Shown in pieces: positions 1 through 8,171 of a stretch of DNA of 64,000 nucleotides. Under the pieces are notes generated by a model. That model worked only from the letters and a program-made list of their open reading frames with translations, was not told where the DNA came from and ran no database searches. Numbering within the stretch: position 1 is the first letter of the stretch; each line of letters begins with the position of its first letter. The stretch is from Caldichromatium japonicum (GTDB lineage: Bacteria > Pseudomonadota > Gammaproteobacteria > Chromatiales > Chromatiaceae): NCBI RefSeq assembly GCF_011290485.1, contig NZ_CP048029.1:868001-932000 (forward strand), read 5' to 3'. A program made the position numbers and the translations under genes.

Positions 1-3000
1 TACGACCATATTGCGTGGTACGCGAAAGACAAGGATAAGGTGAAATACCGACAATTGTACTTGTCACTAGAAAGAGGCGAAGAAGGCGCAACTCGTTACA
101 CCTATGTTAGGCTGCCCAATGGTGAGGAGAGGTTATTGACGGGAGAGGAGAGGGAGAAGGCAGATCGTCTCCCTGGGGGGGCAAGGTTCTTTACAGATCA
201 AGGTCTCACGTCGCGCACCGGTTCTGATACCACAAGAAAAGCATTTGTCTTTGAAGGTAAGGAATATGTTCCCACAGTCGGCGGTTGGAGAACCAGCATC
301 GAAGGATTAGCGCGCTTGGCTCAGGCTGGGCGAGTACTAAAGGCAGGAGCAACGCTGCGTTTCAAGAAGTTCTTTGATGATTTCGGTGCGATTGCACTTA
401 CAAACTTCTGGGCAGATGTTGGGGGCGGGATTCAAAGCCGATCAGATCCAAAAATCTACGCAGTTCAAACGAACACAGCTGTCATCGAGCGCTGCCTCCT
501 GATGACCACCGACCCGGGCGACCTGGTCTTCGACCCCACCTGCGGCAGCGGCACCACGGCCTATGTGGCCGAGCAGTGGGGGCGGCGCTGGATCACCTGC
601 GACACCTCGCGCGTGGCGCTCACGCTCGCCCGCCAGCGCCTGATGACCGCCGTCTTCGACTACTACGAACTGGCCTATCCCTCACCCCAGCCCTCTCCCT
701 CCGGGAGAGGAAGCGGAGAGAGTGTCCGCCATCCCGGAGAGAGAGGGAGTGATGGAAACCCTCTCCCAGCGGGAGAGGGTGGCCGAAGGCCGGGTGAGGG
801 CATACAAGGCGTCTGGAACGGCTTCAAGTACAAGACCGTCCCGCACGTCACGCTCAAGTCCATCGCCAACAACCCGGAGATTGACGGCATCCACGCCCGC
901 TGGCAGGCGCGCCTCGAACCCATCCGCGAGCAGTTGAATAAACTGCTCAAGAAAAAATGGCAGGAGTGGGAAATACCGCGTGAGACGGAAGATGCTTGGC
1001 CGAAAGAAGCCAAGAAACTGCTCGCCGACTGGTGGCAGTTGCGCCGCAAGCGCCAGGAGGAGATAGACGCCGCCATCGCTCGCCATGCGCCGCAGGAGAC
1101 GCTCTACGACCAGCCCTTTGTGGACCGCAAGAAGGTGCGCGTGACCGGGCCGTTCACGGTGGAGGCCGTGCCTGCTCCAGCGGTGAAATCAGTGGATGAT
1201 TTACTCCCCTCTCCCTTTGGGAGAGGGGCCGGGGGTGAGGGAGTTAGGGGTGAGGGCAAAAAGCCGCTGCCTCAGGACCTACTGGAATTTGCCCGTCAGT
1301 TGCGGAAAGAGCAAACGGATGCCGAACGCTTAATGTGGTCGCTGTTGCGCGATCGACGTTTGGCAGGATTCAAGTTCCGCCGGCAACATCCCGTTGAACC
1401 GTACGTCCTCGATTTCTATTGCCACGAAGCGCGACTTGCGGTTGAGCTTGACGGCGGCCAGCACAACGAACCCGATGCGCGGGCGCGGGATGAACAGCGC
1501 ACAACGTTCCTCGAATCTCAGAGTATTCGCGTGTTGAGGTTCTGGAATAACGATGTTCTGAAAAACACAGAGGGTGTATTGCAGGCGATCTATGATGCTC
1601 TCACCCAGGGGGAGAGCCTCACCCCAACCCTCTCCCAGGGGGAGACCCTCACCCCAACCCTCTCCCAGAGGGAGGCCCTCACCCCAACCCTCTCCCAGAG
1701 GGAGGCCCTCACCCCAACCCTCTCCCAGAGGGAGGCCCTCACCCCAGCCCTCTCCCAAAGGGAGGCCCTCACCCCAGCCCTCTCCCAAAGGGAGAGGGAG
1801 TTTGTGGCCGATGCTTCCATCGCCCGCTCCGGCGAGACCCTGCGCCAGGCTGAATGGCGCGACGAACTCCTGCGCGCCGGCATTCGCGGCAAGGCCGGGC
1901 AATACATCCGCTTCGCCCGCCTGGAGCCGCTCCCCGGCTGCCGCTTCCTGCACGCCGAAGGCGAGACCCGCCCCTCCGCCGAAGGCGCCGATTCGGTGCG
2001 CGAAGATGCACCCGCCTACAGCCCCATGCGCGTGGTGGTTTCCTTCGGTCCCGAACACGCCCCGCTGGAACAACGCCAGGTCGAGCAGGCATGGGAAGAA
2101 GCGCGAAAGCTCAACCCGAAACCGAAAATGCTCATCTTCGCCGCCTTCCAGTTCGACCCCGAAGCCGCCAAAGACATTGACGAGATGAAGCCGGCACTGG
2201 CGGGGATGCAGTTCCTGAAGGTGCAGATGAACGCTGACCTTCTGACCGACGACCTCAAGAAGAAGCGCGCCAGCAATGAATCCTTCTGGCTCATCGGCCA
2301 GCCGGATGTGGAAGTTTCGAGTTTTGAGTTTTTAGTTTTAAGCGGGAGCCACGAAAGGGTTGCTGAGTATGGAACATTCAAGAAGTTATCGGGACTTGAT
2401 CGATTGGAAGAAATCCATCGCCTTAGTTGGCAGGATTTATTCTTGTACGCGCTCCTTTCCCAAGGAAGAGATATATGGGCTTACCTCGCAGATCAGGAGA
2501 GCTGGGATTTCCATACCGACCAATATCGCGGAAGGGCAGGCCAGAAACAACAAAGGGGAATTCCTCCAGTTTCTTGGAATAGCCCAGGATTCGTTGGCGG
2601 AATTAGAGACATTGCCACTGATCTCACAGAATTTGGGATATCTGACCTCGACGGATGCCGAAGGATTATTGAACGATTGCGAAGCGATCGGCAAATTGTT
2701 GGCAGGCTTGAAGCGCTCGCTCATCTCCTGAATTTCCCGATCCCGCCCTCCACTAAGAACTGGCAACTCAAAACTAAAAACCTGCACCGCGTAGAGGTGC
2801 ACGGCTTCGACTATTACAACACCAAAACCGGACAACTCGAATCCGGCGGCGCGGACAAGATCGCCGTCTGGATGCTCGACACCGACTACGACGGGCGCAG
2901 CCTCTACCCGCGGCAGGTCTTCTTCCCGATGGCGGGTGAGAACGAGGGCTGGGCCAGACTGGCGCGCAACCTCAAGGCCGAGATCGACGAGGAACTGATC

Positions 3001-3117
3001 GAGGCCTACCGCGGTACGGCCTCGCTACCCTTCGCGCCGGGCGAGCACAAGCGCATCGCGGTCAAGATCGTGGACGACCGGGGCATCGAGAGCCTGAAGG
3101 TGATAGAGCTTTCCTGA
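1..3117 (+). CDS. mod: Type III restriction-modification methyltransferase (Mod), 5' end outside window, with three insertions
   Basis: Site-specific DNA methyltransferase of a type III restriction-modification system. It would methylate the recognition site and guide the Res subunit. The frame is open from base 1 and begins with a W-Y-A-K-D segment typical of these methylases, so the true start and the catalytic DPPY motif lie upstream. The AdoMet motif DPTCGSGTT is at about residue 178 of the visible part, an order that fits a beta-class enzyme. The stop TGA overlaps the ATG of res, so the two genes are translationally coupled. The protein is far longer than a normal Mod of this family because three repeat-bounded insertions interrupt it at about 679-800, 1204-1800 and 2315-2783. 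The frame stays open through all of them. Family assignment is firm; whether the product is active is unknown. Confidence 0.85.
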   Translation, partial: YDHIAWYAKDKDKVKYRQLYLSLERGEEGATRYTYVRLPNGEERLLTGEEREKADRLPGGARFFTDQGLTSRTGSDTTRKAFVFEGKEYVPTVGGWRTSIEGLARLAQAGRVLKAGATLRFKKFFDDFGAIALTNFWADVGGGIQSRSDPKIYAVQTNTAVIERCLLMTTDPGDLVFDPTCGSGTTAYVAEQWGRRWITCDTSRVALTLARQRLMTAVFDYYELAYPSPQPSPSGRGSGESVRHPGERGSDGNPLPAGEGGRRPGEGIQGVWNGFKYKTVPHVTLKSIANNPEIDGIHARWQARLEPIREQLNKLLKKKWQEWEIPRETEDAWPKEAKKLLADWWQLRRKRQEEIDAAIARHAPQETLYDQPFVDRKKVRVTGPFTVEAVPAPAVKSVDDLLPSPFGRGAGGEGVRGEGKKPLPQDLLEFARQLRKEQTDAERLMWSLLRDRRLAGFKFRRQHPVEPYVLDFYCHEARLAVELDGGQHNEPDARARDEQRTTFLESQSIRVLRFWNNDVLKNTEGVLQAIYDALTQGESLTPTLSQGETLTPTLSQREALTPTLSQREALTPTLSQREALTPALSQREALTPALSQREREFVADASIARSGETLRQAEWRDELLRAGIRGKAGQYIRFARLEPLPGCRFLHAEGETRPSAEGADSVREDAPAYSPMRVVVSFGPEHAPLEQRQVEQAWEEARKLNPKPKMLIFAAFQFDPEAAKDIDEMKPALAGMQFLKVQMNADLLTDDLKKKRASNESFWLIGQPDVEVSSFEFLVLSGSHERVAEYGTFKKLSGLDRLEEIHRLSWQDLFLYALLSQGRDIWAYLADQESWDFHTDQYRGRAGQKQQRGIPPVSWNSPGFVGGIRDIATDLTEFGISDLDGCRRIIERLRSDRQIVGRLEALAHLLNFPIPPSTKNWQLKTKNLHRVEVHGFDYYNTKTGQLESGGADKIAVWMLDTDYDGRSLYPRQVFFPMAGENEGWARLARNLKAEIDEELIEAYRGTASLPFAPGEHKRIAVKIVDDRGIESLKVIELS
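679..800. repeat. Palindromic REP/MITE-like insertion A inside mod
   Basis: The element starts with CCCTCACCCC, carries CCCTCTCCC/GGGAGAGG palindromes, and ends with GGGTGAGGG, so the two ends are inverted copies. It encodes a proline/glycine/serine-rich linker between the methylase residues YYELAY and GVWNGFKYKTV, which should be nearly contiguous in this family. It carries no gene of its own. The same sequence family bounds insertion B, so A may be a gene-less derivative. Confidence 0.75.
1204..1800 (+). mobile_element. Insertion B in mod: DUF559 endonuclease domain between palindromic repeats
   Basis: Left border: a CCCTCTCCC-TTTG-GGGAGAGGG palindrome followed by GGGTGAGGG repeats (1204-1257). 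Right border: six tandem 30-bp units of the same family (1621-1800). Between them, about 1258-1610 encodes, in frame with mod, a DUF559 domain. The visible features are a FRRQHP segment, a YVLDFYC core, VELDGGQH and a final VLRFWNNDV. These are hallmarks of the DUF559/Vsr-like (PD-(D/E)XK-type) nuclease family. No start codon is visible just before the domain, so it appears to be translated only as part of the Mod fusion. Flanking residues (AVKSVDD and ADASIARSGETLRQAEW) belong to the methylase. That this is a mobile cassette is inference from the repeats and the clean interruption. Confidence 0.7.
1621..1800. repeat. Six tandem 30-bp units within mod
   Basis: Six consecutive 30-bp units beginning ACCCCAACCCTCTCCCAGAG, with small differences. 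The last two units read CCAG and CAAAG. In the mod frame each unit encodes ten residues of the type TPTLSQREAL. Because the unit is a multiple of three, copy-number change by slippage would leave the mod frame intact. The same sequence is the inverted partner of the palindromes at 1204-1257. Confidence 0.9.
2315..2783 (+). mobile_element. Insertion C in mod: four-helix-bundle gene between AT-rich inverted repeats
   Basis: The left edge carries GTTTTGAGTTTTTAGTTTT (2321-2339). The right edge carries AACTCAAAACTAAAAACC (2765-2782), an inverted copy in which the GAGTTTT and TTTAGTTT units are permuted. The insertion separates the methylase residues FWLIGQPDVEV from VEVHGFDYYNTKTG, which are normally only a few residues apart. 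It contains a complete gene (2369-2731) in a frame different from mod, yet the mod frame also stays open across it. The AT-rich edges stand out against the GC-rich host gene. The label as an intervening or mobile element is inferred. Confidence 0.7.
2369..2731 (+). CDS. Four-helix-bundle protein (23S rRNA intervening-sequence type, S23 family)
   Basis: A 120-residue protein with the family pattern: DLIDWKKSIALV at the N-terminus, F-P-K-E-E-IYGLTSQIRRA, then SIPTNIAEGQAR and a helical tail. This family was first seen inside intervening sequences of 23S rRNA genes. It also occurs as stand-alone genes of unknown function. Here it sits wholly inside insertion C of mod, on the same strand but in another frame, with a GAAAGGG ribosome-binding-like stretch about ten bases before the ATG. 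An upstream TTG in the same frame (2360) is an alternative start. Family membership is firm; the role is not known. Confidence 0.8.
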   Translation: MEHSRSYRDLIDWKKSIALVGRIYSCTRSFPKEEIYGLTSQIRRAGISIPTNIAEGQARNNKGEFLQFLGIAQDSLAELETLPLISQNLGYLTSTDAEGLLNDCEAIGKLLAGLKRSLIS

Positions 3118-5978
3118 TGGGCAAGACCACCATCGACCGCCTGATCATTAACTCGCCCTACGAGGAGCCGCGCTACCACTGGCGCTACGACCGCGAGTCG
3201 CGCACGTTCGATCTCGCGGACGGGCGCCGGCCAGCGGGTTATGTGGTCACCTCCGGCGAGTCGCGCGCCTTCGACGATCCAGGCATCTTCGTCGAGATTC
3301 CGCTGGTCAACCAGATTCGACCGCGCGTCAAGCCCTGGCGCGAGGCGGGCTATCCTGGCGTATCCGCCATTACCAAGCGGCTGCTGGAACACTGGCGCGA
3401 CCCGGAGGAGTTCGACGCGCGCCGGTTTTTCTTCTGCCAGTTGGAAGCGGTGGAAACGCTCATCTGGCTCACCGAGGCGCCGCCTGCCGAACGGGTGGGG
3501 ATCGAAATCCCCGGCGACGGCGGCGACTTCGTCCGCCAGTGCTGCAAGATGGCCACCGGCACCGGCAAGACGATTGTGATGGCGATGGTCATCGCCTGGC
3601 ATATCCTCAACAAGGTGACCAACCCTCAGGATGTGCGCTTTTCGAAGAACGTGCTGGTGATCGCCCCCGGACTGACGGTCAAGAAGCGGCTGGAAGTGCT
3701 TTACCCCAGCGCGGAAGGTAATTACTACGAAGCCTTCGACATCGTGCCCTCGGCCCTGCTCGACAAGCTGCGACAGGGCAAGGTGCTGGTGCGCAACTGG
3801 CACGCACTGGCCTGGGAGAGCGAAGAGCGACTGAAAAAACGCAAGAGCGTGGATAAGCGCGGCCCCAAGAGCGACGAAGCCTACACCCGCGAGGTGCTGG
3901 GCGAGATGGCGAATGCGCACAACCTGCTGGTCATCAACGACGAAGCGCACCACGCCTGGCGCGTCAACCCCGAAGCGCGCGACAAGTACCTGCGCCAGCG
4001 CGACCTGAAAGACAGCGCCGAAGAAGCCACTGTCTGGATCGGCGGGTTGGATCGTCTCCAGCGCGCCCGCGGCTTGCTCAGGTGCTACGACTTCACCGCC
4101 ACCCCTTTTGCTCCATCTGGCGGGCGCAGCGGCGAGGAAACCCTCTTCGGCTGGATCGTCAGCGACTTCGGCTTGAACGATGCCATCGAATCGGGGCTGG
4201 TCAAGACCCCGCGCGTCGTCATCCGCGACGACACCGTGCCGGATGCCCGCACCTACAAATCGCGCCTCTATCACATCTACAACGACCCGGACGTGAAAGA
4301 TGACCTGAACCGCCGCGCCGAGCCGCACGAACCCCTGCCCGACCTGGTGCTGAACGCCTACTACCTGCTCGGCTACGACTGGCGCGAGACGCTCAAGGCC
4401 TGGCAGGTAGCCGGCCTGCCCACCCCGCCGGTGATGATTACCGTCGCCAACCGCACCGAGACGGCGGCGCGCGTCAAACATGCCTTCGACACGAAGCGCA
4501 TTCACATTGACGAACTGTGCGACCCGCAGCGCATCCTGCACATTGATTCGAAGGTGCTCGAGGAAGCCGAAGCGAAAGAGGAGTTTTTAGTTTCTAGTGG
4601 TCAGTTTTCAGTTGCGGATGAATCGTCAGATAACCTCTCGGACGACACCGACGACTCAAAACTCAAAACTCAAAACTCAAAACTCACCAAAGCTGAGCAG
4701 TCCGAACTGCTGCGGCGGACCGTGGACACGGTGGGCAAAGTCGGTCAGCCGGGCGAGAAGATTCAGAACGTCATCTCGGTCGGCATGCTCTCCGAAGGCT
4801 GGGACGCCAGGACGGTGACGCACATCATGGGCCTGCGCGCCTTCACCTCGCAGTTGCTCTGTGAGCAAGTGGTGGGGCGCGGCCTGCGGCGCACCTCCTA
4901 CGAAGTCAACCCGCAGACCAGGCTGTTCGAGCCGGAGTACGTCAACATCTTCGGCGTGCCGTTTACCTTTTTGCCGCACGAAAGCACCGAAAGCGGCCCG
5001 CCCCCGCCGCCGACGCCGAAGACGCTCGTCCAGGTGGACCCGGCCAAAGCCGCCTATGAAATCCGCTGGCCGAACGTGGTGCGCATTGAGCATATTTTCC
5101 AACCCATCCTTGTCGTGGATTGGTCGCACCTGACCCCGCTGGAACTGGACGCGGCGCAGACCGCCCAGGTCGCAGAACTGGCCCCGATCCTCGAAGGCAA
5201 GCCGGACGTGACGAAGATCGAGCGCATCGAGCTGGAAAAGCTGGCGCGCGAGTTCCGCACTCAACGCATCATCTTCGAAACGGCGCGCGACGTGTTCGAC
5301 CAGATGAAGCACACCTGGAAGGGCAGCCGCGAGGTGCTGCTGGCCCAATTGATTCGCATTGTGGAGCAATTCATCCGCTCCGACCGCATCACCATCACGC
5401 CGCCGCTTTTCTATCAGGATGAATTGCGCCGGCGGCTGATCATCACGCTCAACATGTCGCGCGTGGTGCAGCACGTGCTGGACGCCGTCCACCAGGAAAA
5501 CACCGAGCGCCTGGAGCCGGTCTTTGACCGCGATCATCCTATCCGTTCCACCGGTGACGTGCGCACCTGGTACACGGGCAAGCCGTGCGAGCGCACCCGC
5601 AAGTCGCACATCAACGTCTGTGTGTATGACAGCACCTGGGAGGCGTCGGACGCCTTCGCGCTGGACGACAGCGACGCCGTTGTCGCCTGGGTTAAGAATG
5701 ACCATCTCGGCTTTGAGATTGCCTATTTCTACCAGGGCGTGGTGCGCAAATATCGCCCCGACTTTCTCGTGCGGCTGGCCAACGGCGACATGCTCGTCCT
5801 GGAAACGAAAGGGCAGGACACAGAGCAGGACCAGGTCAAGCGCCGTTATCTCGACGAATGGACGCAGGCGGTGAACGCGCACGGCGCTTTCGGGCGCTGG
5901 CGGTACGCCGTGGCGAAGAACCCCGGGGAGATTCGCGACATCCTGCTTCAAGCGGCGGAAGCGAGGACGACGGCTTAG
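3117..5978 (+). CDS. res: Type III restriction enzyme Res subunit (helicase-nuclease)
   Basis: ATP-dependent translocase and endonuclease partner of Mod, 953 residues. Visible motifs are Walker A ATGTGKT (about residues 146-152), a DEAH-box NDEAHHAW (about 273), motif III FTATPF (about 327), and the helicase C-terminal part with GWDARTVTHIMGLR and QVVGRGLRR. At the C-terminus YRPDFLV followed by LETKGQD (about 880-900) fits a PD-(D/E)XK nuclease. The ATG overlaps the mod stop codon. A short AT-rich insertion (4581-4685) adds a serine/aspartate-rich stretch before the segment KAEQSELLRRTVDTVG. All catalytic motifs that can be seen are intact, so this subunit looks functional. Confidence 0.9.
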   Translation: MGKTTIDRLIINSPYEEPRYHWRYDRESRTFDLADGRRPAGYVVTSGESRAFDDPGIFVEIPLVNQIRPRVKPWREAGYPGVSAITKRLLEHWRDPEEFDARRFFFCQLEAVETLIWLTEAPPAERVGIEIPGDGGDFVRQCCKMATGTGKTIVMAMVIAWHILNKVTNPQDVRFSKNVLVIAPGLTVKKRLEVLYPSAEGNYYEAFDIVPSALLDKLRQGKVLVRNWHALAWESEERLKKRKSVDKRGPKSDEAYTREVLGEMANAHNLLVINDEAHHAWRVNPEARDKYLRQRDLKDSAEEATVWIGGLDRLQRARGLLRCYDFTATPFAPSGGRSGEETLFGWIVSDFGLNDAIESGLVKTPRVVIRDDTVPDARTYKSRLYHIYNDPDVKDDLNRRAEPHEPLPDLVLNAYYLLGYDWRETLKAWQVAGLPTPPVMITVANRTETAARVKHAFDTKRIHIDELCDPQRILHIDSKVLEEAEAKEEFLVSSGQFSVADESSDNLSDDTDDSKLKTQNSKLTKAEQSELLRRTVDTVGKVGQPGEKIQNVISVGMLSEGWDARTVTHIMGLRAFTSQLLCEQVVGRGLRRTSYEVNPQTRLFEPEYVNIFGVPFTFLPHESTESGPPPPPTPKTLVQVDPAKAAYEIRWPNVVRIEHIFQPILVVDWSHLTPLELDAAQTAQVAELAPILEGKPDVTKIERIELEKLAREFRTQRIIFETARDVFDQMKHTWKGSREVLLAQLIRIVEQFIRSDRITITPPLFYQDELRRRLIITLNMSRVVQHVLDAVHQENTERLEPVFDRDHPIRSTGDVRTWYTGKPCERTRKSHINVCVYDSTWEASDAFALDDSDAVVAWVKNDHLGFEIAYFYQGVVRKYRPDFLVRLANGDMLVLETKGQDTEQDQVKRRYLDEWTQAVNAHGAFGRWRYAVAKNPGEIRDILLQAAEARTTA
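4581..4685. repeat. Insertion D in res: gene-less AT-rich inverted repeat
   Basis: GAGTTTTTAGTTT at the left and three to four tandem copies of ACTCAAA at the right are the same repeat family as the edges of insertion C in mod. The middle encodes a short acidic stretch in the res frame. It looks like a minimal or scar form of the same element, without the four-helix-bundle gene. It preserves the reading frame. Confidence 0.7.
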
Positions 5979-6174
5979 GCTCCGCCATCGACGCAGCCTA
6001 GGACCACCCGTCACGCCGCTTGCAGATGCAAAGGCGCAAGCGTCGCGCCGGGCTGCGTCGTCGCGGGTTCGACCGCCGCCAGCGCGCATGAAGCCGCGCC
6101 CTGGCTCAGTGCCTTCGGTTGACGCCGTCCCTGCTAATCCGCCGCCGCTTCGCCACTGCGGGCTTCATGCTGCG

Positions 6175-6726
6175 CTATCCAAGCCCTTGCGGCTCGCAGG
6201 CGGCTGCCGCGTCGCGTGGTGGCGCGCCGGGAGTAACCAGGCCGATGATCTTTCCATTCTGTGCCTTCACGAGCCGCAGTGATTCCGCCAGATCCGAATC
6301 GTTGGAAACGATCACGGCGCAGCTGTATACGTTCAGCCAAGCGTCGTTGAGAACGTGCAGGGCGAGGTTCACGTCCGAGCCCTTTTCCTCGTTCTTCCAT
6401 ACTTGGACGCTGGGCGGCGGCGGGTTGGCGTGCTCCATTGAAATCTGGTGGCGCAGGAAGTGCCCGTAGTACAGCTCGACGAGCGGGCAATGGGCCTGAA
6501 GAGCGCGCAGGTAAGTATCCTGGCGGACGTTGACGTTGGGATCGCCGGGCGAGGGCTGTACGCGGGCGGTGAAGTATTTGACCTTCACCAGCGCGTTTTG
6601 CGGACCCAGCACTTTTTGGAACAGCGCCACTGGATCGAGCCATTTCCAGGGCGTGCCCCGGACTGCACCGTAGTAGAAGTTGAAGCCGTCCACATCGACG
6701 ATGGTCCGGAAGGGACCTTTCGCCAC
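6175..6726 (-). CDS. NYN (PIN-like) domain protein, C-terminus possibly shortened
   Basis: A 183-residue protein starting at a GTG, with a GGGGA stretch upstream. The first residues TIVDVDGFNFYYGAV match the N-terminal acidic strand of NYN/PIN-like RNases (the D-x-D-G-x-N motif). GSDVNLALHVLNDA and AVIVSNDSDLAESLRLV supply the other conserved acidic residues of the metal site. These proteins are predicted RNA nucleases. After GKIIGLVTPG the usual C-terminal tail is not recognisable and the frame ends soon, so the tail may be frameshifted. It lies between res and the integrase pseudogene, on the opposite strand to res. A role in defence is possible but not shown. Confidence 0.75.
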   Translation of the reverse strand: MAKGPFRTIVDVDGFNFYYGAVRGTPWKWLDPVALFQKVLGPQNALVKVKYFTARVQPSPGDPNVNVRQDTYLRALQAHCPLVELYYGHFLRHQISMEHANPPPPSVQVWKNEEKGSDVNLALHVLNDAWLNVYSCAVIVSNDSDLAESLRLVKAQNGKIIGLVTPGAPPRDAAAACEPQGLG

Positions 6727-6741
6727 GGCTTTTCTATCCCC

Positions 6742-6769
6742 AAAAAAGCAAGGGCCTCCGAAGAGGCCC
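6742..6769 (-). terminator. Rho-independent terminator just upstream of the NYN gene
   Basis: On the minus strand GGGCCTC-TTCG-GAGGCCC is followed by TTGCTTTTTT. It lies after the integrase pseudogene and only 16 bases before the NYN start codon, so it separates the two transcriptionally. Confidence 0.75.
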
Positions 6770-6843
6770 CGCGCCCGGCAGCCGAAGCCGCCGGGGTAGT
6801 AGTTTCAAATGATACCGAAGAACGCCGCCGGCATCCAAGTACG

Positions 6844-8065
6844 TCAGACAGAACGCCGGATCGGGATTACCTCGGCGCTCGCTTTAAGCGCGTCCAGATA
6901 GTCCGCCCACGCCTGCATCATCTTGCGCCGCTCGGGCAGGTGTTCGGCGAAGTTGTAGGCCGCGCTCACGGCATTGCGCTCGGCGTGCGCGAGCTGCCGC
7001 TCGATGACCTGATGGTTCCAGCCCTGTTCGTGCAGAAGGGTAGAGGCCATGCTGCGAGGTCATCTCGTCCTTCGCGTAGCCCATGCGCCGCAGCGCGGCG
7101 AGGATGGCGTTTTCGCTCATCGGCCGCTCGCGCGACCGGCCGCCGGGAAAGACATAGCAGGGTGAATCTGGCTTCGAGGGGATCGCCCGGTTGGTCAGTG
7201 GCTCCAGCTCGCGCAGGATCGCGACCGCCTGCCGTGACAGCGGCACGATGTGCTGCTCGCGCATCTTCATCCGCTCGGCAGGGATGCGCCATTCGCCCTT
7301 GTCGAGGTCGAATTCGCACCACTGCGCCTTGCGCAGTTCGCCGGGCCGGACAAAGACCAGCGGCGCGAGGCGCAGCGCGCACTTCGTCGCAAAGAAGCCC
7401 TCGTAAGCGTTAATCGCCCGGAGCAATTCGCCAATGCGCTTCGGTTCGGTGATGGAGGCGTGGTGTTTCGCCTTTGGCGAGGGCAGGGCGCCGCGCAGGT
7501 CGCCCGTAGGGTCGCGCTCGGCGCGGCCGGTGGCCACTGCGTAGCGGAAGACCTGGCCGCAGTTCTGCATCGCCCGATGGGCGGTTTCCAGCGCGCCGCG
7601 GCTTTCGATCCGGCGCAGGACGGCAAGCAATTCCGGCGCCTTGATCTCGGCGATGGGGCGCTTCCCGATCCATGGGAACAGGTCTTTCTCCAGCCGTTTC
7701 AGGATGCGGTCGCCGTGACTGGCGACCCAGCCGGGCGAGAACTTCGCGTGCCATTCGCGCGCGATGGCCTCGAAGCTCTCCGCGCCCGCCTGCGCGACCT
7801 TCTCCGCGCGTCGCGCCTGTCCAGGGTCGATGCCCGCGGCAAGCTGCTGGCGCGCTACGTCGCGCTTCTCCCGCGCGGCCTTCAGGCTCACATCGGGATA
7901 GACGCCGAGCGAGAGCCGCTTTTCCTTGCCGCCAAAGCGGTACTTCCAGCGCCACCACTTGCCGCCTGCCGGGTTGACCTCCAGGTACAGGCCGCCGCCG
8001 TCGAAGAGCTTCACGGCTTTGGCCTGCGGCTTGGCACGGCGAATCGCGGTGTCGGTCAGCGGCAT
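6844..8065 (-). pseudogene. Tyrosine integrase (P4/CP4-57 type), inactivated by deletion
   Basis: Starts with MPLTDTAIRRAKP and has the DUF4102-type arm domain (LFDGGGLYLEV, RLSLGVYP), a core-binding domain, and the catalytic start LAPLVFVRPGELRKA with the first catalytic Arg. The frame breaks after YAKDEMTS at about 7047-7060. The sequence resumes at MASTLLHEQGW in another frame, continuing to LAHAERNAVSAAYN (catalytic Tyr) and PERRKMMQAWADYL. The expected HGFRA between TS and MAS is missing: 4 bases remain where about 15 are expected. An 11-base deletion has therefore removed the HxxR box and shifted the frame. It lies directly downstream of ssrA, the usual attachment site for this class. 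Confidence 0.9.
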
Positions 8066-8171
8066 GTGGGGGCAACTCCTGTCCGTCGTCTCCCTGTTGC
8101 CCCCAAAGTTGCCCCACATTTGGGGGCAGCTTTCATCGGAAGGCATGAGACCATGCCGGACATTATGCAAT

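Noticed and set aside
1621..1800. Regular 30-bp units considered as a CRISPR array.
   Set aside because: The units are adjacent without spacers and lie inside a protein-coding gene.
1569..2188. Long plus-strand frame with SPQPSPRGRP repeats over the 30-bp array.
   Set aside because: It is an out-of-frame reading of the same repeats and of mod; the conserved methylase residues lie in the other frame.
3006..4541. Long minus-strand open frame opposite res.
   Set aside because: A shadow of the GC-rich res gene; low-complexity Val/Ala/Gly/Arg composition and no recognisable family.
6062..6086. GCGGGTTCGACCGCCGCC resembles the tmRNA 3' T-arm and was considered as the second attachment site.
   Set aside because: It is in the opposite orientation to ssrA, lacks three bases of the arm and has no CACCA end. 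GC-rich coincidence is more likely.
4677..6089. 470-residue minus-strand open frame opposite the end of res.
   Set aside because: A mirror of the res codon pattern, with no motifs, while res has all its helicase and nuclease motifs here.
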